Origin: Paraburkholderia ultramafica
GTDB lineage: Bacteria > Pseudomonadota > Gammaproteobacteria > Burkholderiales > Burkholderiaceae
Length of the DNA: 64,000 bases
NCBI RefSeq assembly: GCF_902859915.1
Contig: NZ_CADIKK010000014.1
Span: forward strand, 124,001-188,000
Direction: 5' to 3'
Every line of letters begins with the position of its first letter. Position 1 is the first letter of the stretch. Position numbers and translations under genes: made by a program. The notes below the pieces were generated by a model. That model did no database searches and had not been told where the DNA came from. It was given only the letters and a program-made list of their open reading frames with translations. This document shows, piece by piece, positions 1 to 9,202 of this stretch.

Positions 1-8
1 GGGGTGCG

Positions 9-2567
9 ATGGCGCGCGCTAACGCAACGGCGGCGCGCCGGTTCGGCGGCAGGGATCTGCTGCATCAGGCTATCCGCATGACGGCGCGCGACTGGCGCGC
101 GGGCGAATTGACGATGTTGCTGCTGGCGCTGGTGCTGGCCGTCGCGGCGTTGTCGAGCGTCGGCTTTCTGGCCGACCGCCTGCATCAGGGACTCGAGCGC
201 GACGCGCGGCGCATGATCGCCGCCGATTTCATCGTGCGCGCCGATCATCCGGTCGATCCGCAATTCGCCGCGCAAGCCGAGGCGCTCGGTTTGAGCACCG
301 CCAGCACGGCGATCTTCCCCAGCATGATCAATTCGACCGGCGCGCAGCCGGTCTCGCGGCTTGCCGCCATCAAGGCCGTGTCGCCGGGTTATCCGCTGCG
401 CGGCGCGTTGCGGATCGCGCCGGCGCCCGGCGCGCCGGATCATCCCGCGCAAGCGATTCCGGCACCCGGCACCGTATGGGTCGACCAGGCGCTGCTCGAC
501 GCACTGAAGCTGCATGTGGGCGACACGGTCAAAGTCGGCAATCGGAGCTTCACAGTCGGCGCGATGATCACTCGCGAACTCGACCGCGGCTTTTCCTTCG
601 TCAACTTCTCGCCGCGTTTGATGCTGCGCGCCGACGAAGTCCAGTCGACCGGCCTCATCACCTTCGGCAGCCGCGTGACCTACCGGCTGCTGGTGGCGGG
701 CGCGGACGCGTCGGTGGCGCGCTTCGCGCAGTTCGCGCATGACAAGGTGGACGGCGGCAAGATGCGCGGCGTCGCGCTCGAATCGTTGCAGGACGGCCAG
801 CCGCAAGTGCGTCAGACGCTCGATCGCGCGAGCCATTTCCTCACGCTGGTGTCGCTGCTCACCGCATTGCTCGCGGCTGTGGCGATCGCGATGGCCGCGC
901 ACCGGTACATGCGCCGTCATCTGGACAGCTGCGCGGCGATGCGCTGTCTCGGCGTCAGTCAGGCGGCGCTGCGCGCGCTGTTCACGCTCGAATTCGTGGG
1001 CCTCGGGTTGATCGGTGGCGCGCTCGGTGTCGCGCTCGGCTATCTCGGGCATCTCGCGTTGCTGACGTGGCTCGGCAGTCTGATCGACGTCGCGCTGCCT
1101 TACCCGAGTGTCTGGCCCGCGCTCGAAGGCATCGCGGCCGGCCTCGTGCTGTTGCTGGGTTTCGCGCTGCCGCCGCTGCTGCCGCTCACGCGCGTGCCGC
1201 CGGTGCGCGTGCTGCGCCGCGAATGGGGCGAGGAGGGGCGCACCGCCTGGGCCGCCTACGCGCTCGGCATCGTGCTGTTCGCCGCGCTGCTGATCGTCGC
1301 GGCGGGCGAATTGAAGCTCGGCGGGATCGTCGCGGGCGGCTTCGCCGGCGGCATGCTGGTGTTCGCGTGCATCGCGCGGCTCGCGCTGTGGGGCGCGGCG
1401 CGCGTCGTGCGCAGCGAGCGCATGAACGCGGGGATCGGCTGGCGCTATGCGCTGGCGTCGCTCGAGCGGCGCAGCGGTGCGAGCGCGTTGCAGATCACCG
1501 CGCTCGGTATCGGCCTGATGTGTCTGTTGCTGATCGCGATGACCCGCAACGACCTGGTGGCCGGCTGGCGCAAATCGACGCCGCCGGATGCGCCGAACGA
1601 ATTCATCATCGACATCCAGCCCGACCAGCGCGACGCCGTCACGCAATATCTGGGCGCGCACGGCGTGCCCGGCACGGTGCTCGCGCCGATGGTGCGCGGG
1701 CGGCTGACGGCGATCAACGGCAAGCCGGTCAATCCTGATTCGTTCAAGGGCGACGACGCCAGGCGTCTGGTGGACCGGGAATTCAACCTGTCGTACACGA
1801 CCGAGTTGCCCGACGACAACCGGCTCTCCGCCGGCACCTGGTACGGCGACACGAAGACTCCGCAGATTTCGATCGAGCAGGGGCTCGCCAAGCTGATCGA
1901 CGTGAAGCCCGGCGACATGCTGCGTTTCGACGTGACCGGCTTGCAGATCGACGCGCCGGTGACGAGCGTGCGCAAGCTCGACTGGGGTTCGTTCAAGGTC
2001 AACTTTTTCGTGCTGATGCCACCCGCCGCGTTGCAGGATTTTCCGGCGACGTTCATCACGAGCTTCCATCTGCCGCAGGAAAAGCAGTCGGCGATCGACG
2101 GCCTGATCGCCGTTTATCCGAATCTCACGGCCATCGACACCGGTCCGATCCTCGCGCAGATTCAGCGCGTGTTGCAGCAGGTGATCGGCGCGGTGCAGTT
2201 CCTGTTCGCGTTCACGCTCGCGGCGGGCGTGCTGGTGCTGTACGCGGCGCTCGCCGGCACGCGCGACGAGCGTATGCGAGAATCCGCGCTGCTGCGCGCG
2301 CTGGGGGCGTCGCATCGCCAGGTGCGCGCGGTGCAGATTGCCGAGTTCGTCGCGGTGGGGACGCTCGCCGGTTTGATGGCGGCGCTCGGCGCGCAGATCA
2401 TCGGCTGGGTGTTGGCGACGCGCGTGTTCGAGTTTTATCTGAGCTTCGATGCGTGGCTGCTGCCGGCGGGGATTGCCGCCGGCGTCGCCTGTGCCGGTGT
2501 CGGCGGCTGGCTGAGCTTGCGGCATGTGTTGGCGCGGCCCGCGTTGCAATCGCTGCGGGACGCGTGA
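9..2567 (+). CDS. FtsX-family ABC transporter permease (YbbP-like)
   Basis: An 852-residue inner-membrane protein. One hydrophobic segment lies near residues 33-55, a large extracytoplasmic region follows, and a block of segments begins near residue 275. A second soluble region (about 535-720) is followed by a last group of segments that ends at the C terminus. This is the layout of the duplicated FtsX/MacB-like permeases (YbbP type), which form lipid or lipoprotein exporters with a separate ATPase. The ATPase gene (YbbA type) is expected just upstream, outside the window, because the ATG is only eight bases from the edge. The substrate cannot be read from the sequence. The family call is firm; the YbbP label is an inference from size and architecture. 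Confidence 0.88.
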   Translation: MARANATAARRFGGRDLLHQAIRMTARDWRAGELTMLLLALVLAVAALSSVGFLADRLHQGLERDARRMIAADFIVRADHPVDPQFAAQAEALGLSTASTAIFPSMINSTGAQPVSRLAAIKAVSPGYPLRGALRIAPAPGAPDHPAQAIPAPGTVWVDQALLDALKLHVGDTVKVGNRSFTVGAMITRELDRGFSFVNFSPRLMLRADEVQSTGLITFGSRVTYRLLVAGADASVARFAQFAHDKVDGGKMRGVALESLQDGQPQVRQTLDRASHFLTLVSLLTALLAAVAIAMAAHRYMRRHLDSCAAMRCLGVSQAALRALFTLEFVGLGLIGGALGVALGYLGHLALLTWLGSLIDVALPYPSVWPALEGIAAGLVLLLGFALPPLLPLTRVPPVRVLRREWGEEGRTAWAAYALGIVLFAALLIVAAGELKLGGIVAGGFAGGMLVFACIARLALWGAARVVRSERMNAGIGWRYALASLERRSGASALQITALGIGLMCLLLIAMTRNDLVAGWRKSTPPDAPNEFIIDIQPDQRDAVTQYLGAHGVPGTVLAPMVRGRLTAINGKPVNPDSFKGDDARRLVDREFNLSYTTELPDDNRLSAGTWYGDTKTPQISIEQGLAKLIDVKPGDMLRFDVTGLQIDAPVTSVRKLDWGSFKVNFFVLMPPAALQDFPATFITSFHLPQEKQSAIDGLIAVYPNLTAIDTGPILAQIQRVLQQVIGAVQFLFAFTLAAGVLVLYAALAGTRDERMRESALLRALGASHRQVRAVQIAEFVAVGTLAGLMAALGAQIIGWVLATRVFEFYLSFDAWLLPAGIAAGVACAGVGGWLSLRHVLARPALQSLRDA

Positions 2568-2594
2568 TCTTTCTTTCTGGCTGGTGAGCAGGTT

Positions 2595-3008
2595 ATGAGC
2601 GATTTGAACGGCGAAGTGTCCGCGGCGCAGCCGACGGCCTTCGATCTGGTGGGCGGCGAAGCGCGCGTGCGCGAACTGGTCGACCGGTTTTACGACCTGA
2701 TGGATCTGGAAGCGGATTTCGCCGGGATTCGGGCTTTGCATCCGGAGTCGCTCGACGGCTCGCGCGACAAGTTTTTCTGGTTCCTGTGCGGCTGGCTGGG
2801 CGGCCCCGATCACTACATCAGCCGGTTTGGCCATCCGCGCCTGCGCGCCAGGCATCTGCCGTTTGCGATCGCGTCGAGCGAGCGGGACCAGTGGCTCAGA
2901 TGTATGGCGTGGGCGATGGAGGACATCGGGCTCGCGCAGCCGTTGCGTGAGCGTCTACTTGGCTCGTTCTTCGAGACCGCCGACTGGATGCGCAACCGCA
3001 ATGGCTAA
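2595..3008 (+). CDS. Group II truncated haemoglobin
   Basis: A 137-residue globin of the short two-over-two type. A tyrosine in the FYDLMD helix suits the B10 distal position. The histidine in RARHLPFA suits the proximal haem ligand, and the tryptophan in DQWLRC suits the G8 position typical of group II. Such proteins bind oxygen or nitric oxide in the cytoplasm and are usually linked to NO or oxygen handling. The last eight bases overlap the start of the next gene, so the two are probably translated together. The ATG at 2595 gives the normal family length. Confidence 0.9.
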   Translation: MSDLNGEVSAAQPTAFDLVGGEARVRELVDRFYDLMDLEADFAGIRALHPESLDGSRDKFFWFLCGWLGGPDHYISRFGHPRLRARHLPFAIASSERDQWLRCMAWAMEDIGLAQPLRERLLGSFFETADWMRNRNG

Positions 3009-3648
3009 CGAGCCCCGCGAGACACCGTACACGATGCTGGCGGACTACGCTGGACTGGCGCCGGAGGCGCGCGCGGTGCTCGACTGCTGGTTCGGCGCGC
3101 CGGACACGCCGGACTTCGGCGACGAGCGCAAGAGCTGGTTCTCCCGCGACGAAGCGTTCGATGCGATGCTGCGGGAACGCTTCGGCGCGCTGATCGATGC
3201 GGCGAATGACGCCACCGGCGATGCCACGCTCGACCACTGGCAGACAACCCCACTCGGCGCATTGGCGCTCATCATCTTGCTGGATCAGTTCTCGCGCAAT
3301 TGTCACCGCAACACGCCGCGCGCGTTCGCCGCCGATCAGAAGGCATTGCGCATCGCGCAGCGGATGATTGCAACCGGCGCCGATCGCCTGTTGCCCACCG
3401 CGCATCACCGCGCGTTCGCCTATCTGCCGTTCGAGCACGACGAAACGCTCGCCAGCCAGCACGAATCGCTGCGCCTGTTCAAACAGCTCGACGCGGAGAC
3501 GGGTGGCGAGTCTTACTACCGGTCCGCCGTGCGGCACGCGGAAATCATCGAGCGCTTCGGACGCTTTCCGCATCGCAACGCGGTGCTCGGGCGCTGGTCG
3601 ACCGCCGAGGAAGCCGCGTTTCTGCGCGAGCCCGGTTCGTCCTTCTAG
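3001..3648 (+). CDS. DUF924 family protein
   Basis: A 215-residue cytoplasmic protein beginning at the ATG inside the end of the haemoglobin gene (overlap 3001-3008). Recognisable family blocks are the opening VLDCWFGAP, the central LALIILLDQFSRN, and the sequence FAYLPFEHDE. DUF924 proteins are all-helical, TPR-like folds without an assigned reaction. The tight overlap with the globin suggests coexpression, but no functional link is known to me. The open frame extends upstream to 2827, but that part lies within the globin gene and lacks family similarity, so 3001 is preferred. Confidence 0.87.
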   Translation: MANEPRETPYTMLADYAGLAPEARAVLDCWFGAPDTPDFGDERKSWFSRDEAFDAMLRERFGALIDAANDATGDATLDHWQTTPLGALALIILLDQFSRNCHRNTPRAFAADQKALRIAQRMIATGADRLLPTAHHRAFAYLPFEHDETLASQHESLRLFKQLDAETGGESYYRSAVRHAEIIERFGRFPHRNAVLGRWSTAEEAAFLREPGSSF

Positions 3649-3729
3649 GCGCCCACGGAACGGAACGCGCGCGCATCAGCGCGCGAGGTTGTCGTTGTCA
3701 CGCGCAGACCCCGGCGACGATGCTTCGCG

Positions 3730-5748
3730 CTAGTCGCCACGGCCAGCCGGAGCGGCCGCCGGCGTGCGCACGAACACCCGTAACAACTCATCCGTGTCGC
3801 CCGGACGAGCGCCCGACCAGAACAGCCGCCATTCGCCGGCCGGTTGGCGCGCATTGTCGCGGCGGCTTTGTTCGATCAGCCACGTGCACTCGGTGTTGCG
3901 CGTGTCCGCGGCCGGCTGATGCTCGATGCCGGTGTAGTAGGCGAGCATCGGCGCTTCGGATTCGCCCAGCCCGGCGCTGGCCATGCAGTCGCCAACGTTC
4001 CATTCGATATTCATTTTGGCGCCGAGCTCTTCGAACACCGAACGATAGCTCTTCGCATAGTCGAGCCACGGCAGCAGCAAGGTGCTCACCAGCCCCCACG
4101 CGAGCATCGCGCCCGCGCACCAGCTCAGCACGCCGCGCCATTTGCCGGCGTGCTTGAAGAGCGGCAGCAGCCACAGCCAGCCGAACGTCATCAGCAAGGC
4201 AGCCGCGATCAGCCCGGGTTTGACCGGCAGCACCCAATCGAGCGGCAACCAGCGGCCGAGCAGGTGCAGCGACGCATGCGTGCTCGACGGGCTGCTCATG
4301 ATCGACCAGACGATCCACGCGAGTACCGCCACGCTGCCGAACAGCACGCGGCTCGCCATGTCCCAGCTCGCATGCAGACGCCGCGGCAGCCTTTCGACGC
4401 CCTGCATCGCCAGTAACGCGAGCGGCGCGATGAACGGCAGGATGTACAGTTCGCGCACCGTCGCCGAGCCTTGCAGCACGGCGAAGCCGGTGCCCGCGAA
4501 AATCGCCGGCAACGCCACGCGCGGATCGCGCCAGCGCCGCCATGCGCCGCCCGCGAGCGCGGCCAATGCAAGCGGCACGACCGGAAAGCCGACGCTCAGC
4601 ACGGTGCGCAGCACGAACAGGCGGCTCTCGTTTTCGGAGCCGAGTTGGGCCACTGAAAAACCGAAGAAACGTCCGACGTTGTTATCCCACAGCCAGACCT
4701 TGAACAGCGCTTCCGAGCGCAGATAGAAGCAGATCGGCCAGATCAGCGCGAACGGCGCGCAGACCAGCGCGGCGACGCCGAGCGCGCCGGCAAAGCTGCG
4801 GCTGCGGCAAGCGGGATACAGCATCAGCACCGCGACGGTGGTCGCGCCGAACACGAGCGGCACGAACAGGCCCTTGGCCAGTAGCGATACGCCGACGCCC
4901 GCGCCGAACATCGCCGCGCCGCTGAGGATCGCGGGGCGCCGGGAGCGTGCGTCGGCAGGCGACGCGCGCGCGTCGTCGCGCAGATGCAGCAGCACCAGCT
5001 CGAACAGTCCGCAGAAACCGAGCGCGGCGCCGGCCATCAGCGCGACGTCGGTCATCATGTCGTGCACGTGTTTGACGACGACGAGCGTGCCGGCGAACAG
5101 CGCCAGCGTGCCGATCACCCGCAGGTCGAACCAGCTCGACGCAGCGAGCGCGCGGCGGGCGATGCGTGCCGTGTAGTAGACCGTCAGTCCGGCGAACAGC
5201 GCGCTCGCGAGACGTGCCGCATCGTGCAACGGCAGAAAGCGGCCGAACATCCAGGCAAAGCCGGCGGCGACCCAATCGTAGATCGGCGGCTTTTCGACGA
5301 AAGGTTGGCCGGCGTTGGTCGGCACGATCAGGTCGCCGGTGTCGAGCATGTGCTGGATGATGCCGAACGTGTAGGTCTCGTCCTGCTTCCACGGATCGTG
5401 GCCCAAGGTGCCCGGCAGCAGCCATGCACACAGGATCGCCAGCGCGATCAGCCACAGCAGCGGACGGACCGCAGTGAGCGCGCGCCAGCGGCGCAGGCCG
5501 CTGCCGGCGCGCCTGGCTTCATCGGCGGGGCTGACAGGGGCGGCGGGTCCGGTGCGGGTCGCCGCTTCCGCCGTCTGGCCGCCGAGCGTGCCTGCGCCGT
5601 GCCCGGCCATGCGTGCGGCGGCGCGGAGCGGACCATGAAGCGGGTGGGACAGCGGGGGCTCGTGTGCGCTGTCGGTGGCACCGGCTGGAGTCGATGTCGT
5701 CGCCGCGACATTTCCAGCGCGCCACGGCGCGGACGGTTTTTCTTGCAT
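3730..5748 (-). CDS. Glycosyltransferase family 39 (ArnT/PMT-like) membrane protein
   Basis: A large polytopic protein with about a dozen hydrophobic segments. Near the start of the first extracytoplasmic loop it has the acidic motif DPWKQDE, which matches the catalytic Asp-Glu loop of GT39 enzymes. PPIYDWVAA and WMFGRF follow. These enzymes transfer a sugar from a polyprenyl-phosphate donor to lipid A, protein or another acceptor on the periplasmic face. The segment before the first membrane span (roughly 90 residues) is rich in Ala, Pro, Gly and Thr and is unlikely to be structured. The frame is open further upstream to a GTG at 5826; the ATG at 5748 was chosen, but neither has a convincing ribosome site. 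Acceptor unknown. Confidence 0.82.
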   Translation of the reverse strand: MQEKPSAPWRAGNVAATTSTPAGATDSAHEPPLSHPLHGPLRAAARMAGHGAGTLGGQTAEAATRTGPAAPVSPADEARRAGSGLRRWRALTAVRPLLWLIALAILCAWLLPGTLGHDPWKQDETYTFGIIQHMLDTGDLIVPTNAGQPFVEKPPIYDWVAAGFAWMFGRFLPLHDAARLASALFAGLTVYYTARIARRALAASSWFDLRVIGTLALFAGTLVVVKHVHDMMTDVALMAGAALGFCGLFELVLLHLRDDARASPADARSRRPAILSGAAMFGAGVGVSLLAKGLFVPLVFGATTVAVLMLYPACRSRSFAGALGVAALVCAPFALIWPICFYLRSEALFKVWLWDNNVGRFFGFSVAQLGSENESRLFVLRTVLSVGFPVVPLALAALAGGAWRRWRDPRVALPAIFAGTGFAVLQGSATVRELYILPFIAPLALLAMQGVERLPRRLHASWDMASRVLFGSVAVLAWIVWSIMSSPSSTHASLHLLGRWLPLDWVLPVKPGLIAAALLMTFGWLWLLPLFKHAGKWRGVLSWCAGAMLAWGLVSTLLLPWLDYAKSYRSVFEELGAKMNIEWNVGDCMASAGLGESEAPMLAYYTGIEHQPAADTRNTECTWLIEQSRRDNARQPAGEWRLFWSGARPGDTDELLRVFVRTPAAAPAGRGD

Positions 5749-6004
5749 CGGGGAATCTCTGGTCGCCGTACGCGGCGGCGTGGGCCGCGTACTTATGTTC
5801 TGGTTCTGCGTCGCTTGCGGTTGCACGCGATCCGCTGCGATTGTAGTCCCATATTATTACGGTGGATTACAGAAAAGGCGCAAGCTGTTGGTGGTTTATG
5901 CGCGCACGCCCTCATTCCTCGTCAAATCGACGGGAATTCGTAGTGGGGGACGGCAAACGAGGGGAAAGGAGCGGGCGCGGGCCGCGCCTGAAGACCAGCG
6001 TGGC

Positions 6005-6751
6005 TTAGCGTCCGCCGGAAACGTCGAGCAGCGCGCCTGTCACGTACGACGCGGCGTCGCTCAGCAACCAGACGATGGATTCGGCCACTTCGTCGGCGCT
6101 GCCGGGGCGGCCGAGCGGCGTGGCCGCGCCGAGCTGGGCGGCGCGCTCGGGCTTGCCGCCGCTCGCGTGGATCTCAGTGTCGATCAGGCCGGGGCGCACC
6201 GCGTTCACGCGCACGCCTTGCGGGCCGAGTTCCCTGGCGAGGCCGAGCGTCATCGTGTCGACGGCGCCTTTCGAGCCGGCGTAATCGATGTATTCGTTCG
6301 GCGAACCAAGGCGCGCCGCCGCCGAAGAGACGTTGACGATCACGCCGCCCGCGCCGCCGCGATCCTTCGACATGCGCCGGGCGGCTTCGCGCGCACACAG
6401 GTACGCGCCAAGCACGTTGACGTCGAACATGCGCTTCAGGCGCGCAAGGTCCATGTCGGCGAGCTGGCTCGACGGCGCGACGATCCCGGCGTTGTTGACG
6501 AGCGCATCGAGCCGGCCGAACTTCTGCTGGAGCGCGTCGAACATCGCGATCACGTCGGCTTCGTTCGCGACATCGCCGGCGATCGGCAATGCACGGCCGC
6601 CGGCACGCTCGACTTCGGCGACGGTGTCCTGGGCGGCGGCCAGATTCCGCGCGTAATTGACGCCGACGAACCAGCCGCGCGCGCCAAGCAAACGCGCGGT
6701 TGCGCGGCCAATGCCGCGGCTGCCACCGGTGATCAGAACGGCTTTTGTCAT
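6005..6751 (-). CDS. SDR family oxidoreductase
   Basis: A 248-residue short-chain dehydrogenase/reductase. The NAD(P)-binding glycine motif GGSRGIG begins near residue 9, and NNAG lies around residue 87. The catalytic Ser occurs in VNVSSAA, and Tyr and Lys in YAGSKGA. The C-terminal VTGALLDVSGGR is the usual SDR ending. The length and the conserved active site indicate a functional enzyme, probably reducing a carbonyl or oxidising a sugar or alcohol, but the substrate is not readable. It lies about 110 bases downstream of the LOG gene in the same direction and could be part of the same transcript. Confidence 0.9.
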   Translation of the reverse strand: MTKAVLITGGSRGIGRATARLLGARGWFVGVNYARNLAAAQDTVAEVERAGGRALPIAGDVANEADVIAMFDALQQKFGRLDALVNNAGIVAPSSQLADMDLARLKRMFDVNVLGAYLCAREAARRMSKDRGGAGGVIVNVSSAAARLGSPNEYIDYAGSKGAVDTMTLGLARELGPQGVRVNAVRPGLIDTEIHASGGKPERAAQLGAATPLGRPGSADEVAESIVWLLSDAASYVTGALLDVSGGR

Positions 6752-6828
6752 CGCAACCTCATCGTTCGGGTGAAGGCCGCGCGGGCAGCGCGGCCGGTGT
6801 GGCAGACGCCTGAGCGCGGCGCGCGAGA

Positions 6829-6873
6829 GTCAGACCGGGTCGCGTCAGACCGGGTCGCGTCAGACCGCGTCGC
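6829..6873. repeat. Three tandem 15-bp repeats at the LOG gene stop codon
   Basis: GTCAGACCGGGTCGC occurs at 6829-6843 and 6844-6858, and a third copy with one change at 6859-6873. The third unit covers the stop codon and last three codons of the LOG-family gene. Read on the minus strand, every unit carries a TGA in the same frame, so the repeat adds spare stop codons downstream of the gene. Confidence 0.85.
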
Positions 6874-7444
6874 GTTTGATCGCCCACTTGTCGCTGGCGG
6901 GCGGCTGATAGCGTTGCAGCTTGCCGATCAGCGCGGCGGGCTCGGCATCGATCTGCAGGACGTCGAAATAGGTCTGGCGCATGAAGCCCTCGTCCACCGT
7001 GTGCAGCAGCAGATTGATCAACGGATCGTAGAAGCCGTCGATATTCAGCAGTGCCACCGGTTTCTGGTGATAGCCGAGCTGCGCCCATGTGTAGACCTCG
7101 AAGAACTCCTCGAGCGTGCCTGCGCCGCCCGGCATCGCGACGAACGCGTCGGACAGGTCGGCCATCATCTTCTTGCGATGGTGCATGTCGGGCACCACGT
7201 GCAGCTCGGTCAGTCCGTTATGGCCGACTTCCTTGTTGATCAGCAGCTCGGGAATCACGCCGATCGCGCGGCCGCCTTCGGCCATCACCGTATCGGCGAT
7301 CACGCCCATCAGCCCGACCTTGCCGCCGCCGTAGATCAGCGCGAGATCGGCCTGCACCAGCGCGCGGCCGAAAGCGCGCGCGGCGTCCGCATACAACGGT
7401 TTGGCTCCGTTGGAGGAGCCGCAATACACACACACCGACTTCAT
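6860..7444 (-). CDS. LOG-family protein (TIGR00730; cytokinin riboside phosphoribohydrolase-like)
   Basis: A 194-residue Rossmann-fold protein. It starts with MKSVCVYCGSSNG, followed by YGGGKVGLMG, the MHHRKKMM arginine/lysine patch and the signature PGGAGTLEE. These are the nucleotide-binding and catalytic motifs of LOG enzymes, which remove ribose 5-phosphate from nucleoside monophosphates and in plants and some bacteria activate cytokinins. The ATG at 7444 has an AAGGACG ribosome site; a TTG at 7450 is in frame but less likely. The gene starts two bases after the TetR stop codon, so the two form an operon. The physiological substrate here is unknown. Confidence 0.88.
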   Translation of the reverse strand: MKSVCVYCGSSNGAKPLYADAARAFGRALVQADLALIYGGGKVGLMGVIADTVMAEGGRAIGVIPELLINKEVGHNGLTELHVVPDMHHRKKMMADLSDAFVAMPGGAGTLEEFFEVYTWAQLGYHQKPVALLNIDGFYDPLINLLLHTVDEGFMRQTYFDVLQIDAEPAALIGKLQRYQPPASDKWAIKRDAV

Positions 7445-7446
7445 GC

Positions 7447-8172
7447 TCAAACGTCCTTCGATTCGTTGCGGGGCGCGGCACCTTCCCTAGGCGGCAGGTA
7501 GTCGTAAAACTCGCGCTTGGGCAGCTTGCCGGACACGAGGTCGTCGAAAATCTGCCGCGAGCGGCCGCGCAGATAAGGCGCCATCAGCGACACGATCTGC
7601 ACGCTCACCTGATGCAGCTCCGCGCGAATCGCTTCCTGCTCGTTGTATTTGCGCGGGTTCATCACGAACTGATACGACAGCCAGTACGTGCCGATCACGC
7701 CGACGTTGGTGGCGATCACGTGCAGCTCTTCCGGCGTGACGACCATTTCGCCGTCGGCGACGAGCTGCTCGCAGAACTGGCTCGCAAAGCGCACCTTGTG
7801 GCTGATGATCTGCTTGAAGTGAGTTTCGAGCGTGCGATTGCGCGCGAGCAGGTCGTTCAGGTCGCGATACAGAAAACGGTAGCGCCACGTGAAATCGACC
7901 ATGTATTGCAGATACGACCACATTTCGTCGATGGTTGCGCGATGGTCGTCGGGGAAACGCAGACGCTTTTCGATCTCCTGCTCGAACTGGCTGAAGATGC
8001 TGTTGATGATGTCGTCTTTGTTGCGGAAGTGATAGTACAGATTGCCTGGACTGATTTCCATTTCCTCGGCAATCGTCGTCGTCGTGACGTTCGGCTCGCC
8101 GATTTCGTTGAACAGCTTCAACGAGAGTTCGAGAATCCGTTCGCGCGTGCGGCGGGGAGGTTTGGCTTCCAT
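7447..8172 (-). CDS. TetR/AcrR family transcriptional regulator
   Basis: A 241-residue regulator. Its N-terminal helix-turn-helix spans about residues 8-58, with TRERILELSLKLFNE, IAEEMEIS and PGNLYYHFRNKDDI being typical TetR recognition-helix sequence. The rest is the helical ligand-binding and dimerisation part, with several aromatic residues (WRYRFLYRD, YWLSYQF). The gene heads an operon with the LOG gene. A minus-strand TATAAT at 8400-8405 with an adjacent inverted-repeat-like sequence may be an autoregulated promoter. Similar sequence lies before the DUF1178/acyl-CoA dehydrogenase genes near 49.3 kb, so a fatty-acid-related role is possible but unproven. Confidence 0.88.
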   Translation of the reverse strand: MEAKPPRRTRERILELSLKLFNEIGEPNVTTTTIAEEMEISPGNLYYHFRNKDDIINSIFSQFEQEIEKRLRFPDDHRATIDEMWSYLQYMVDFTWRYRFLYRDLNDLLARNRTLETHFKQIISHKVRFASQFCEQLVADGEMVVTPEELHVIATNVGVIGTYWLSYQFVMNPRKYNEQEAIRAELHQVSVQIVSLMAPYLRGRSRQIFDDLVSGKLPKREFYDYLPPREGAAPRNESKDV

Positions 8173-8533
8173 GTCGTCCGGCCCTGGTTACGCCGGGCTG
8201 GGCGCGCGGCGGCGTGCCGCTGCTGCGTGGTCCACCCGGATGCGGTTGGTATATGAGCGCCCCCAACCTGTCGCTGTGCGAGAGGCCCCAACGAGGGGGC
8301 AATCCCCCCAATCCTCCAAGGCTTCCTTCGAGGCGGGGGACTTCCTGCGGGGCGGAAAACTTGGGGCGGCCCAGCGTTTTCTTGTGAGACTGTCGGACGA
8401 TTATAAACCGACCGTTCTTATATCACGCGGATACTCAGGGTTTTCGTTGTTTGGGACGTTTGCGCGCAACGTGAATGCGCTCGAGCACGCCTGAGCGCGT
8501 TTCAAACGCCTTCGACCGTCATGCGACGCGGCG
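8173..8533. other. 361-bp intergenic region between TetR gene and diacylglycerol kinase gene
   Basis: No convincing coding frame. The half nearest the TetR gene contains runs of G and C (around 8280-8350) that could fold but have no terminator U-run. The AT-richer part around 8395-8440 holds the probable TetR promoter and operator. The last 70 bases before the kinase stop show nothing recognisable. Confidence 0.6.
8400..8417 (-). promoter_or_regulatory. Probable promoter -10 and TetR-type operator of the TetR-LOG operon
   Basis: On the minus strand TATAAT occupies 8400-8405. Immediately upstream (8406-8417, written on the plus strand) is AACCGACCGTTC, an imperfect dyad. An operator just before the -10 box is the common site for TetR autorepression. 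The -35 box is weak. The leader to the ATG would be about 220 bases. Confidence 0.45.
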
Positions 8534-9181
8534 TCATAACACTGCTTCGAGCCAATGCGCGACGAGCGGTCCGACGATCAGCGCCCACGTCATCACGCAC
8601 ATGCCGAGCGCGACCATCACGGCCGCGCTGCCGAGATCCTTTGCGCGGCGCGACAGTTCGTGACGCTCGAGCGAAATCCGGTCGATCGCCGCTTCCACGC
8701 TTGAATTCAGCAACTCGACGATCAGCACCAGCAGCACCGAGCCGAGCAGCAGCACGCGCGACACCGGATCGACCGGCACCAGCAGGCCGCAGGGAATCAG
8801 GATCGCGGCGAGCGTGAGTTCCTGGCGAAACGCGCTTTCCTCGCGAATCGCGACGCGGAATCCGGCAAGCGAATTTTTCATCGCGTGCCATGCGCGGGTG
8901 AGACCGCGATTGCCCTTGTACGGATTGAAGGGCAGCGGTGCGAGCGGATCGTCGGGGCTGAGCGGTTCGTGTTGTGTATCGTTCGCGAGGTTCGCGCCGT
9001 CGCTGCCGTTTAAACCATGCGCGGCGTCTGCATGATTCGGCGGCGCGGGTTCGCTGACGTCGTCGAACGGCTCGATGCCGGCGGCAGTGTGTTCGGCTTC
9101 GTGTTCGGTGGCGCTCCCGGCACCGACGGCGTGGGGCGCGCCGTTCGACGCGCGCCCTACAGTGGCTTGGCTGGTTCGCAT
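8534..9181 (-). CDS. dgkA: Diacylglycerol kinase (DgkA family)
   Basis: The C-terminal 120 residues are a complete DgkA with three membrane helices. AIREESAFRQE precedes the first helix. VELLNSSVEAAIDR carries the catalytic glutamate region, and DLGSAAVMVAL follows. The enzyme phosphorylates diacylglycerol to phosphatidic acid in the inner membrane. Unusually, about 90 acidic, low-complexity residues precede the kinase domain; the family is normally 120-130 residues, so a later start is possible. The gene lies 21 bases downstream of the glycosyltransferase gene, in one apparent operon with it and the phosphoesterase. There it could recycle the diacylglycerol those enzymes produce or use. Confidence 0.88.
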   Translation of the reverse strand: MRTSQATVGRASNGAPHAVGAGSATEHEAEHTAAGIEPFDDVSEPAPPNHADAAHGLNGSDGANLANDTQHEPLSPDDPLAPLPFNPYKGNRGLTRAWHAMKNSLAGFRVAIREESAFRQELTLAAILIPCGLLVPVDPVSRVLLLGSVLLVLIVELLNSSVEAAIDRISLERHELSRRAKDLGSAAVMVALGMCVMTWALIVGPLVAHWLEAVL

Positions 9182-9202
9182 GGACGGCTTGCGCGCGCCG
9201 CG

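Noticed and set aside
3666..3685. GC hairpin between the convergent DUF924 and GT39 genes
   Set aside because: Only alternating CG pairs with no T-run; too weak to call a terminator.
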